Below, piece after piece: positions 22,755 through 33,339 of a stretch of 64,000 nt of DNA; positions within the stretch are counted from its first letter, which is position 1, and each line of letters starts with the position of its first letter. Location of the stretch: positions 42,207,631 through 42,271,630 of the forward strand of contig ML681992.1 in NCBI GenBank assembly GCA_007922195.1. Reading direction: 5' to 3'. The notes beneath the pieces were generated by a model. That model did not search any database, had not been told where the DNA came from, and was given only the letters and a program-made list of their open reading frames with translations. The stretch is from Podocnemis expansa. Its lineage: Eukaryota; Chordata; Testudines; Podocnemididae. A program made the position numbers and the translations under genes.

Positions 22755-23135
22755 AGCACTGGCCTGGGACTTAGAAGACATGAATTCTCTTCTTGGCTCT
22801 ACAAACAAGGAGCCCTGTGGCACTTTTAAGTTCAAATGAATTTATTTATAGCATGAGCTTTTGTGGGAGAAAATGACACTTTGTCAGATGCTTGAATACA
22901 TGGAATTTACAGAATGGGAGGAAAATAAATGTCGGGAAGTATAAGTCATAGGATCAGGTCACACTGTTCCTGACTCTGTCGTAAGCCTTCTAGATGACCT
23001 TGGTCTGGTCACATGCTACTCTGTGCCTCAGTTTCCGCATCTGTAAAATGGGAATCATAATATAGACATTCTTTGTAAAGCCCTTTGAGGTCACCTAATG
23101 AAAAGTGCTAATTAAAAACTAGGTATTATTGCTAG
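22755..23135 (+). mobile_element. MIR SINE split by a Penelope fragment
   Basis: CTGTGCCTCAGTTTCCGCAT, CTGTAAAATGGGAATCATAA and TTTGTAAAGCCCTTTGAGG are the classic MIR core and tail. The left part, with GGGACTTAGAAGACATG, lies before 22801 and the right part after 22966. This MIR is the oldest identifiable element at this spot. Confidence 0.85.
22801..22966 (-). mobile_element. Penelope-like 3' end inserted in the MIR
   Basis: ACAAACAAGGAGCCCTGTGG, ATTTATTTATAGCATGAGC and GGATCAGGTCACACTG match the 3' end of Penelope copies on the minus strand. The flanking MIR halves join cleanly when it is removed. Confidence 0.8.
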
Positions 23136-23199
23136 TGTGCTGATAAATACAATGGGATTTACTTAATAAGAATAATGAATTTGTCAGTCAGACCTAGTT

Positions 23200-23690
23200 T
23201 TTGGGAAAGGCTTAGACATCAAGTGCATAGGCCTGCATCTGTGAACATCTTGACTAAAAGACATTGATGACCTATTCTCTGTGAATTTATATGTCTCTCT
23301 CTCTCTCTTTTTTTTTTTTTTAACACAGCTATACTTTTGGCCTTCACAGCATTTCCTGGCAATGAGTTCCACAGGTTGAATGCTGTGTAAAGATGTAATT
23401 CTTCCCTATTTTTTTCCCCCAAACCTACTGCCTATTAATTAAATTGAGTGCTCCCTGGTGTTTGTGTTATGGGACTAGACAAATAGCACTTCCTTGTTTA
23501 CTTTTTTCCACATCATTTATGATTTTATAGACCTCTATATATCACGCATTTGTCATCTTTATTCTATGTGAAACAGTCTCAGTCTCTTTAACCTCCCCTT
23601 GTAGGGAAACTGTTCCATAACCCTAATAATTTTTGTTCCACTTATCTCTATTTTCCCAATTGTAATATTTTGTGATGTCAAGTGTCAGAG
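23200..23690 (-). mobile_element. CR1 3' region
   Basis: GGCAATGAGTTCCACAGGTT and ATTTATGATTTTATAGACCT are landmarks of the CR1 end that encodes the C-terminus of ORF2, read here in reverse. A TC/T-rich expansion at 23293-23321 interrupts it. Confidence 0.7.
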
Positions 23691-24470
23691 ATTTCATAAC
23701 CAAAGCAAATTGGTATGATTCATCTTAAAAAAGCAGCAACAAAACTTTTCAGTTGCCTTAAATAACTTTGCCTCTGCTAAACAGATAAGATTATTTCAAT
23801 ATGTGTAGTATTCTCTGTATAGATAAGTTTCACTAATACTGCAGATAGGACTGATTGTTATCCAAAGGGTTTTTTTTTTTTTTTTTTTTTTTGTTTTTTT
23901 ACTCAACTGAGAAGATAGTCAAATTGCAAGATAATAGAGTACGAGGGGAAATATACAAAACCGACTTCTACTGTTTGTTACAGACTAAAATGAGAAGCAG
24001 TAAAGAATAGGTTAATTTGCACTCTTTTACAAAGAACAAAAATTCCTCAGGAAAGACATTGTTTCCCAGAAATAAAAATTGGACAAGGGATTTTTCCTAT
24101 GAAAATGCTGGTGAGGAAAAATTCCCATTTTGCATGAGCTCTACTAATGAGATATTGGTAACTCAATAATTATCCTATCCACCTTTTGCTGTATATATTA
24201 TTAATGGTAATGGAGACAAAAAAAGTCCAGATTATACTATATTGGCAAGATGAAAAAATGGCTGAAGAACAAGGCAATCAGGTGCAAAGAAATTCATATT
24301 ACTTAATCACCTATGTTAATAAATGATAAATGACAAATGTAGCCCAAAAAGATCACAGACAGATGGACAGACAGACACACACACACAGAAAAAAATGTTG
24401 TGCAGCAAGGGACATAAACAGAATTTATGTGATACAAAGAGGGACTACTGACAAAGGAAGGAGGTTAAGA
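23691..24470. other. Unassigned AT-rich DNA with poly(T)
   Basis: Contains a long T run at about 23869-23900. No gene seen. Confidence 0.35.
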
Positions 24471-24900
24471 GTCGCAAAAAAGGCACAAACCCCAAGTCCC
24501 AGCACCAGTGCCCTGACCCCACCCAGGGACCTGGGGCCAGGCTGTCCATGATGGCAGGATCCAGTGGCATCCCTGGCCCCACTCCAACACCTGGGGTTGG
24601 GCTGCCCATAGTGGCAGGATCTGGCGGCCACCACAACCCTGACCTGGGATATAGCACCAGCCATAACTCTGGATGGGGGCATGTGGCCAGGACGCCGACA
24701 GCAGTGGGAGCCAGTGCCAGCCCCAACCCCAGCTAGGGACCCAGGGCCAACTTGCCAGCCAGTTGTGGCAGGAGCCCAATCTGGGGTCAGATCAGACCCA
24801 TGAGAGTGGGTCAGGCCCAGGGAGCAGGGTTGGCTCGGCCGGGGACAAGGTCTGGGCCAGGCCCAATCTCCAACCCTTTTCTCAAGGCAGCGAAACGCCT
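24471..24900. repeat. GC-rich segment with diverged internal repeats
   Basis: Two or more copies of a unit around CATGATGGCAGGATCC and CATAGTGGCAGGATCTGG, and of CAACACCTGGGGTTGGGCTG, are visible. Base composition is very different from the flanks. It resembles the GC-rich cores of the non-autonomous elements elsewhere here, but I find no terminal repeats. Confidence 0.4.
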
Positions 24901-25024
24901 ATTAAACCCTTCAGTTGCAAAAGAAAGCAGACATGACGTTGGGAACAAATAAGTTGCCAAAGGAATCCAAATGATCAGCTGCACATATTATATAGTTTTA
25001 GGAAACAGTTACTTCTGAAGACAA

Positions 25025-25790
25025 GTTCCAAAGGGGTAGCTGTGTCAGTCTAGTTCAGCAAAATAAACAAAGAGTCTGGTGGCATGTTTACAGACTTAAA
25101 AAATTATTTATGACATCAGCTTTCGTGGGAGAAAACCCCACTTCATCAGGGATATGCTCCTGCAACAAGTCCCATTGCTAGCTTTGCCCACATATATGCA
25201 CAAAAGGCACTATTAGAGGACCTAATCAAACCAGTTTCTCAATCAAGAACTCATTCACTTGCTCATCCACCAATGTAATTGTGCCAGCAATGCCTCTCTG
25301 CCTTATACATTGGACAAAGAGGACAGTTTCTGCGCAAAAGAATAACTGGACACAAATCTGATATCATAAATGCTTCAACCTCTCTGTTCACTCCATTGAT
25401 GATTTGTTAATAGCTGTACTTAAAACAAATAGACAACAAATCAAAGCTTCAAAGACTAACTGCAGAACTGGAATTCATATGCAAACTTGACACCGTTGCC
25501 TTGGGGTTAAATAGGAATCTGCAGTTTTTTCCTTATTACAACAGGTGACTTGACCTAACCTGCCTCTATCTACTGTTTTCCAGTGTTTGAATCTAAACAA
25601 ATGCTTTGAATTCCTGTAACAGTCTGACCTGATCCTATGACTTACACTACCCTGCATTTATTTTCCTCCACTTCTGTAAGTTCCCCCAGCCACAAAGCAT
25701 GTGACAAATTGGAATTTTCTCCCATGAAAGCTCATGTGATAAATATTTTTTTTAGTCTTTAAAAATGCCACAGGACTCCTTGTTTATTTT
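25025..25790 (+). mobile_element. Penelope-like element, internally deleted
   Basis: It begins with the outer end TTCCAAAGGGGTAGCTGTG and an inverted terminal block, and ends with CATGAAAGCTCATG to CACAGGACTCC. Between them (about 25303-25368) a GIY-YIG endonuclease start can be read as ALYIGQRGQFLRKRITGHK, with the following KLQRL-type helix near 25445. The reverse transcriptase is entirely missing. Confidence 0.8.
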
Positions 25791-25794
25791 ACTT

Positions 25795-27070
25795 CTGAGG
25801 AGCAAAACATGCTCACTCTCTCTCTAGGGCAGATGATAAAGACTTGTGAAAAGATACTAATCAAATGCAGTATAAGAGCTTTGAGTTTCATTTAATATGA
25901 TCACAGCTGGTACTTAGCTTTTCAGTGGTAGACTGAGACCTCACTTAAATAGTCTGTGATAACTAGCTATGCTCATTGAATAGAATGAATGTCTGTCTGG
26001 AAATTTATTTGTTTGGTCCTCAGACATTGTGGCCCTGCCTGAAGAGACAGGATTGAAACTTGACTGGTGTGGTATACTGGGTGGGGTACAGTTAGGCACG
26101 TCAAGCAAAATGTGTTCTTATCAGTGGTGTTCTGTGTCTGGCACTGATATCAGTTTGGCTGCATGTGTGAGTCTCTGAAGTCATGCTCCCTCAGGATTAC
26201 CCCTGGCTCAGATCTCTAGTGGGAACTCTGTTAGCCCAGTGATCTAGAGCCTGGCTTGGATCTTAAGCAGGGACTGAATTAGCCTGGTGATCCTACACTG
26301 AGGTGTTCCTTTGGTTAACACACTGAGGTTACCTTTGGCTCAAATCTTTAGTGAGAACTCCGTTGGCTCAGTGATTTGGAGCCCAGGAATACCCTGTGTG
26401 CAAGAGGTAAACTGAGGCAACATTCATGGTAAAGGAAACCAACACAGACCACAGATCCTTGTAGAAATGAAGGTGCCAGGCTAGGCTTTATTGCAACATA
26501 GCACTATAGCAAACAATCTATATCAGCAGATTGGTTGGCAGCATTGGTGCCCTCAATGCATTGCTCAACTGACAGCAGGACCGCTATCACCCTCTCAGCT
26601 GCACATTGTTTGGGCTCAGGGGCTCCTATTCTTATTCCCAACTTGGACCTACTGACTCTGCCCCTTTTAGGATCCAAATTTACCTTGATTGCTCCACATA
26701 CCCCTTTCTTGATGTCACCCATCAATTTGATAGCTCCACACATCATTGGACATCTCTATCCATCAAGGTGTCATGGCTTGACCGAAACCTTACCTATCTG
26801 TAGCCATCAAATTGTCACGCTTTGACCAAAATTGTACTTGCATAATACTTCCCTGTCTCTTTGGCAGTATTCATTGGCATTAGACCAACTCAACACTTTT
26901 CTATTTTTCATACTTGTTACAATTTCAGCTTGTTTCTTGCCAATTCCAGTTAAGTTGAACTTCACAATTTGTTTCACGTCCATACCTTCAGTTCAGGCTC
27001 ACTGTATATGCCATTCAGGCCCACTGCTGGAGTACTTTGTTAGGCCTTGAGCCAACACCTAAGCATTTCT
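25795..27070. other. Mostly unassigned DNA with one 55-bp direct repeat
   Basis: Apart from a diverged direct repeat (26197-26251 and 26329-26383) I see no element or gene. Some of this may belong to a decayed LTR. Confidence 0.35.
26197..26383. repeat. Two diverged 55-bp direct repeats, 132 bp apart
   Basis: Copy one is 26197-26251 and copy two 26329-26383. Both run TTACC, GGCTCA, ATCT, TAGTG, GAACTC and end GAGCC with about one difference in five. An intermediate, weaker copy (GGCTTGGATCTTAAGCAGGG) lies between them. Confidence 0.7.
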
Positions 27071-27077
27071 ATTCATT

Positions 27078-27384
27078 GGGTATGTCCACACAGGGCTTTT
27101 ATTTTGAAAGAACACTGGTTGTTTCGAAATAAAAGTCCCTATGTCCACATGACGTTTTCTTGTTTCAAAAAGAGGGCACTCCTCATTTCAAAATGAGAGC
27201 CCTCCTTTCGAAACAGCTTAAACCACTTTGCTTTTGAAAGGAGGGTTATTTCAAAACCAGCTGTTCCCGCTTTTTTCCTTATTTTGAAATAGCTTTTTTG
27301 TTATTTCAAAATAAGGCATTTTGAAATAAGGCATTATTTCGAAACAGCTTGTTTCAAAACAAGCACTTGTGTGTGGACATAGCC
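27078..27384 (+). mobile_element. Harbinger-type MITE, ATTTCGAAAT family
   Basis: The left end is GGGTATGTCCACACAGGG and the right end GTGTGTGGACATAGCC, with ATT at 27075-27077 and 27385-27387. The 307-bp body is a series of palindromes around TTTCGAAA and TTTTGAAA plus the conserved AGCTTAAACC block also found near 32002 and, as GGCTAAACCCC, at 60163. Confidence 0.9.
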
Positions 27385-27626
27385 ATTGTTTCTATTTTAA
27401 CCTTTTACTTTCTCCTACAGGATACAGTGTTGATGTCACTTTAACCATATCACCTTCCAATCCAGACTCGCTTCTTAACATGAAAAGCCTTCACCATGTG
27501 AAGAGCGTGTTTGGGCACAGACTGGCTGACCTAGTGAGGAGGGCTTTAAACTAGGTTCAACGGGGGAAGGAGACCAAAGCCCACAGGTAAGTAACAATGT
27601 GGGTGATCTAGGGGAAGGGATGGAAC

Positions 27627-30600
27627 TTGGGGGGTGCTGGGACTGTAGCACCAGCAATAAAAGAGAAGGTAGTTGGAACATGGGGGCGGGAATCAAATAA
27701 TTGTCTTAAGTGCTCTACTGAAGCCCCAATATGTGAGGAGAGTGGGGGAGGAGAACTCCAAGAAAAAATGCAAGGAGCTTTATGTAATAGAATTGGAAAT
27801 CAACATGACAAAGTAGGGCAATCGGCTGAGTATCTTAGGTGCCTGTACACTAATGCGAGGAGCCTGGGAAATAAGCAAGAAGAATTGGTAATACTAGCAC
27901 AGACAAGGAACTATGATATTATAGGAATAACAGAGACATGGTGGGATAGTCTGCATGACTGGAGCTCTGCCATGGATGGGTATAAACTGTTCAGGAAAGA
28001 CAGGCAGGGAAGAAGAGGGGGAGGAGTAGCACTATATGTAAAAGAGCTCTATGACTGCTCAGAGCTCCATTATGGAAGTGGAAGCGTGCCAGTAGAAAGT
28101 CTGTGGGTTACATTGAGAAGGGAAAGCAACAAGGGGGATGTTGTGGTGGGTGACTGCTATAGACCACCAGACCAGAAGCAGGAGGTGGATGAGGTGTTCT
28201 ATGGACAACTAGCAGAAGCTTCTAGATCACAGGCCCTGGTGCTCATGGGGGACTTCAATTACCCTGACATTTGCTGGGAGGCCAATACAGCAGTGCATGG
28301 GCAATCTAGGAAGTTTTTAGAGAATGTTGGGGACAACTTTCTAGTACAAATGCTAGAGGAACCAACTAGGGATCTTGCACCGCTCAATCTGCTGCTCACA
28401 AACAGGGAAGAATTGATCAGGGACGTAGAGGTAAATGGCAAGCTAGGCAGTAGTGACCATGACATGATTGAGTTCAGGATCCTGATTAAAGGAAGGAAGG
28501 AAAGAAGCAAAACAAAAACCCTGGACTTCAAAAAAGCAGATTTTGGCTCCCTCAGGGAACTGATGGGCAGGATCCCTTGGGAAGCTAATCTGAAGGGGAA
28601 AGGAGTCCAAGAGAGTTGGTTATATTTTAAAGAAACCCTGCTAAGGGCACAGGAAGTTGCCATTCCAGTTAGGAGAAAGAACAAACATGTGAGGCAACCA
28701 GAATGGCTTAGCAGAGAACTCTGCTCTGAGCTTAAACATAAAAAGGAAGCTTACAGGAAGTGGAAGCTTGGTCAGATGACCAGGGAGGCATATAAAGATA
28801 TTGCTAGGGACTGCAGAGATAAAATCTGAAAGGCCAAAGGACAAATGGAGTTGCGGCTAGCGAGAGATGTAAAGGATAACCAGAAGGGGTTCTACAAGTA
28901 TGTTAATAACAAGAAGAGGATCAGGGATGGTGTAGGCCCCTTGCTGAATAGGGCAGGCATCCTTGTGACAGAGGATGAGGAAAAAGCTGAGGTGCTCAAT
29001 GCATTTTTTGCTTCAGTTTTCACAGGCGGGGTCAGCTCCCAGCCCACTACCATGGGTGTGGCAGATGGGAGAGAAGAAGACACGCCTTGGTGACAGAAGG
29101 TCAGGTTAGGGACTGCTTAAAGAAGCTGGATGTGCCCAAGCCCATGGGGCCGGATGAACTGCATCCAAGGGTGCTAAGGGAATTGGCCAATGAGATAGCA
29201 GCACCGCTGGCCGTTATCTTTCAAAACTCATGGAGAATGGGGGAGATGCCAGAGGACTGGAAAAAAGCAAATGTAGTGCCTATTTTCAAGAAAGGGAAAA
29301 AGGAGGATCTGGGGAATTATAGACCAGTCAGCCTCACCGCAATCCCTGGAAAAATTATTGAGCAGATTCTCAAAGAATCCATCCTCAAACACTTAGAGGA
29401 AAATAAAGTGATCAGGAACAGTCAAGGTCCCTTCCAGCCCTATGATTTGATTTGATTTGAGGAATAGTCAGCATGGATTTAACAAGGGTAAATCATGCCT
29501 GACCAATCTCATCTCCTTCTATGATCAGATGACTGGTTTTCTGGATGCAGGAAGCACCGTTGATGTGATATACCTTGATTTTAGCAAGGCTTTTGATACA
29601 GTTTCCCACAGCATTCTCATTGGCAAATTAAGGAAGTATGGGTTGGATAGGTGGACTGTAAGGTGGATAGAAAACTGGCTAGATCAACGGTTTCAGCGTG
29701 TAGTAATCAATGGTTCCATGTCTAGCTGGCAACCAGTCACGAGTGGGTTGCCCCAGGGGTCAGTCCTGGGGCCGGTTCTGTTCAACATTTTCATCAGTGA
29801 TCTGAATGATGGAATAGACTGCATTCTCAGTAAGTTTGCAGATGACACCAAGCTGGGGGGACCAGTAGACACGTTGGAGGGCAAGGACAGGATTCAGGGA
29901 GACCTAGATAAATTGGAACAGTAGGCCAATAGAAGTCTTATGAGCTTCAATAAGGACAAGTGTAAAATCCTGCATGTGGGACGAAAAAACCCTATGCACC
30001 GCTACAGGCTGGGAAACATTCAGCTAAGTAGCAGCAGTGTAGAAAAGGACGTGGGGGTCATGGTGGATGGGAAGCTGGATATGAGTCAGCAGTGTGCTCT
30101 TGCTGCCAAAAAGGCCAATGGCATACTGGGCTGCATCAGAAGAAGTGTTACCAGCAGATCAAGGGATGTGATCATTCTCCTCTATTCTGCACTGGTGAGG
30201 CCACATCTAGAAGACTGTGTTCAGTTTTGGGCTCCCCACTACGAAAAGGGCAGGGACATGCTAGAGAGAGTTCAGCAGAGGGCAACCAAGATGATTAAAG
30301 GGCTGGAGCACAAGCCCTATGAGGAAAGTTTGGAAGCATTAGGCTTATTTAGTCTGCAGAAGAGAAGATTGAGGGGGGCTTTGATAGCAACCTTCAACTA
30401 CTTGAAGGGATGCTCTAAGGAAGATGGAGCTCGACTGTTCTCGGTAGTAACGGAGGACAGAACGAGGAGCAATGGTCTCAAGTTGCAGTTAGGGAGGTCT
30501 AGGCTGGATATTAGAAAAACCTTTTTTACTAGGAGAGTGGTGAAGTCTTGGAATGAGCTGCCGAGGGAGGTGGTGGAGTCTCCATCTTTGGAGGTGTTTA

Positions 30601-30638
30601 AGGCCCGGCTGGACAAAACCCTGACTGGGATGGTTTAA
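27627..30638 (+). pseudogene. CR1 ORF2: endonuclease plus reverse transcriptase, nearly intact
   Basis: The endonuclease is open from about 27760 to 28829, with [58 protein letters not shown] and GSSDHDMIEF motifs. A TGA at 28827-28829 (inside DKI-KAKG) ends this frame, and the next piece (28845-29093) continues it. A frame change near 29085 leads to the fingers domain (VVPIFKKGKKEDLGNYRPVS). After a 35-bp insertion comes the palm, with [29 protein letters not shown] and [14 protein letters not shown] at 29922-29924 sits where CR1 relatives have Trp. The last piece (29940-30638) holds the C-terminus to a natural stop. Two stops, one frameshift and one insertion inactivate it. The first Met at 27627 is probably not the native start. 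Confidence 0.88.
29425..29459 (+). mobile_element. 35-bp CR1 tail-only insertion inside ORF2
   Basis: The inserted bases begin GGTCCCTTCCAGCCCTATGA and end in (ATTTG)3, the 3' terminus of CR1 with a variant tail repeat. The flanks AGGAACAGTCA (29414-29424) and AGGAATAGTCA (29460-29470) look like an 11-bp target duplication with one transition. It is an extremely truncated retrotransposition event. Confidence 0.75.
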
Positions 30639-30725
30639 GTGGGAGTGGTCCTGCCTCTGGCAGGGGGTTGGACTAGATGACCTATGAGGTCCCTTCCAAC
30701 CCTATGATTCTATGTGGAATGCTAA

Positions 30726-30804
30726 CAGTGTTAAGGATTCTGGAAATTATGTGCTGTGGACTCACTCAGTGTTAAGGATTCTGGAAATTATGTGCTGTGG
30801 ACTC
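30726..30804. repeat. Tandem duplication, 41-bp period
   Basis: CAGTGTTAAGGATTCTGG through GCTGTGGACTC occurs at 30726 and again at 30767 without differences. It begins 12 bp after the CR1 3' end. Confidence 0.9.
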
Positions 30805-31655
30805 CCACACCCTCTTAAACACATCCCAGGTATATCTGGGTCCCATCTGGATGCAGAACCAAAGGCAATGGTTTACCCATTGCCCAGTTTATTTGGCTCT
30901 ATTCTTAAACGGTTCTATAAGAAATCCCAGTAGGGCTATGAGGAGGGTCAGTCATAGCTATTAGTTAATTAAACATATGTTCAGTGCTGCTAACTGTTTG
31001 GTAAAAGCCTAGAAATTCTTCAAGATGCACTGCAGGAGTCCTTTCTCGCTCATGGCAATATTGTACAAACATTACTTTAAACTTTAGCAATAAGCGTAGA
31101 ATCAAATTTCTCCATTAATAGTAATTAATAATTAAAAGATTAGTCAGCGTTGGAGTATTTGAACACTGAGAATTTGTTACCTACTCCTAAACTTTGCTAT
31201 GGTTGGGTCAGCAAATAAAGAGCTGGATACAAAATGCATAACAATCAAATATACAATTAAGTAGCCTAATGACTGAAAGATAGACATGCCACTCCATAAA
31301 AATATCCTCATTGTTGGTCTATTTGACTAGGACTCAATGAATTTTGTGTGAAATGTGCTCATTTCACTCATATTTTTAGTTTGTGTGCCAGCTGTAGTTG
31401 GCTTCTGCAAGCAAAATCTGCCCTTCAGTGACATGTGTGCAACTTGATTTCTCAGTCCGTTTGTACAGGTGCCCCTGCATGCAAATTCCAGATAACTTCT
31501 GTTGATGAAGAAGAATCCAGCTAATTCATTCATAGTTGTGCTGTCTTTGCATCACTGTTATGAAAAAAAAGAACAGTAAGAAATTTTGTCACTGGCCTAA
31601 CTTACTGTATTTAGATTTTTGCACAGATCTCTTAAAAAGGAATATCTATTCTTTG
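30805..31655. other. Unassigned DNA
   Basis: No feature recognised. Confidence 0.35.
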
Positions 31656-31865
31656 CTGTAGGGTCATAGGTTTCAAGGACAAAGGGACCATTTGATCATC
31701 AACTTTGAATCTTGTAAAACACAGGCCATAGAATTCATTCTGTTACACCTGTATTGGGTCAAACAATTTGGCTGACTAAAGCATATCTTCCAGAGCGGCA
31801 TCTTAGCTTGATTTGAAGACATCAATAGATGCAGAAGCCACCACTTTCCTTTGTAGCTTCTTTTA

Positions 31866-33113
31866 GGGTATGTCCACATACACTTCTTATTTTGAAACAA
31901 CAGGGGTTGTTTCAAAATAAGAAATGCCATGGCCACATGACGCATGGCCATTTCGAAACAAGCAAACAGCTTGTTTCGAAATGGCCACTGTTGTTTCGAA
32001 ACGGCTTAAACCCCATTTAGTTTCGAAACAGGGTTGTTTTGAAACCAGTGGTTTCGAAACAGCCCTGTGCGCACATGTTGTTTCAGAACAAACTGTTCCA
32101 AAACAACATGTGACCTTCCTCCCAGGGTGCTAAGCACCCTNNNNNNNNNNNNNNNNNNNNNNNNNNNNNNNNNNNNNNNNNNNNNNNNNNNNNNNNNNNN
32201 NNNNNNNNNNNNNNNNNNNNNNNNNNNNNNNNNNNNNNNNCCCCGCGCCTCACCTGGAGGGTGCCTGCAGTCCGCTGCAGGTATCCGCCAGGTGAGGCAC
32301 AGTGGGGCACCTCACCCCAGGGGCTTTAAAGCCCTGGCTGCCCCCAAACCTGGCGGCATGGTCCCTGGCATGTGGCTGGAGCCCGCTGTGGCTGGTGCCA
32401 GAGTGAGTGCTGGCCCAGGATTTCCCCGTGTCCCCGCTCCCGGCCACGCCCCCAGAACCCCTGGCACCCCCCGCTCCCGGCCACACCCCCGGAATCCCCA
32501 GTGTCCCCGCTCCCGGCCACACCCCAGAATCCGGGTGCCAGGGATTCCGGGGGCGTGGCTGGGGCATCCCCGGCCATGCCCCCAGCAGGAGCAGGGGTGC
32601 TGGGGAATCCCGGGCCGGCCCTCACTCTGGCCCCGGCAGCAGCGGGCTCCTGCTGCGCGCCGGGGACCTCACCGCCAGGTTTGGGGGCAGCCGGGGCTTT
32701 AAAGCCCCTGGGGTGAGGCGCCCCACTGTGCCTCACCTGGCGGATACCTGCAGTGGACTGCAGGCACCCGGCAGGTGAGGCGCGGGGCTGCGTCGCACTC
32801 CACCGGTGCCTGCAGTCCCCTGCAGACATCCGCAGAGTGAGGCGCAGCCCCGCTTCTGACTCCGCTGGTGCCTGCAGCCCTCTGCAGACACCCGTGGGGT
32901 GCAGTGCCCCTCTGTGCTGCACCCTGTGAGTGCCTGCAGTCCCCTGCCCAAACAAAATAGCAGGTCCACACTGTGGACCTCCTATTTCGCTCCCTTATTT
33001 CGAGGACAAAGTTTTTGTCCTCGAAATAAGGTGTTTTGAAATAACGTTATTTCAAAACAGCTTGTTTCTAAACGTCGTGTTTCGAAACAAGCCTGTCCTG
33101 TGTGAACATAGCC
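31866..33113 (+). mobile_element. Harbinger-type element with GC-rich core, contains an N gap
   Basis: The left end is GGGTATGTCCACATACAC and the right end CTGTGTGAACATAGCC, with TTA duplicated at 31863-31865 and 33114-33116. The left 275 bp line up block by block with 60026-60303 of the two-gene element, including the motif CCTCCCAGGGTGCTAAGCAC. The right end holds the internal hairpin. The core (32241-32950) is GC-rich with repeated GCCTGCAGTCC and CCCGGCCACAC units. It has long overlapping frames on both strands but no recognisable domain, so I do not call a gene. Confidence 0.85.
32141..32240. other. 100-base run of N (assembly gap)
   Basis: Exactly 100 unknown bases inside the GC-rich, repetitive core of the element. 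The true missing length is unknown. Confidence 0.99.
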
Positions 33114-33339
33114 TTAATGGTTAATGTATCTCTCCCTTAAAATTTTGAACCTTATTTCTAATTGGAATGTGTCTGGTTTCAGTTTCTAACCATTGTTCTT
33201 ATGCTTGCTAGAGTAAAATGCACACTAGTACCTGATATTTTCCCTCTGTGAATGTACTTGTAAACATCATCATCAAGTAACCTTCTGATATTTTGAGAAG
33301 GGAAACTAAACAGATTGAACATTTCTAGGTACTGCTAGA

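Larger units (their letters stand above)
27475..30714 (+). mobile_element. CR1 retrotransposon, 5'-truncated in ORF1
   Basis: The element starts inside the last codons of ORF1 (GHRLADLVRRALN then a stop at 27553-27555) and continues through ORF2 to the 3' tail TTCCAACCCTATGATTCTATG at 30714. At 3.2 kb it is the best preserved CR1 in the window. The start position is approximate. Confidence 0.88.
31657..33335 (-). mobile_element. Old CR1 3' region split by a Harbinger element
   Basis: 31657-31865 and 33117-33335 are colinear pieces of the CR1 3' UTR and ORF2 C-terminus in minus orientation (plus-strand landmarks AGATGCAGAAGCCACCAC and TTCTTATGCTTGCTAGAG). Confidence 0.65.

Noticed and set aside
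24471..24900. CpG-island promoter of a host gene
   Set aside because: The segment is GC-rich but CpG-poor and repetitive, with no downstream coding sequence.
32250..32971. Frames of 90 to 209 residues in several registers across the GC-rich Harbinger core
   Set aside because: High GC and tandem repeats keep all frames open. No domain and no start context support a gene, and one frame runs through the N gap.
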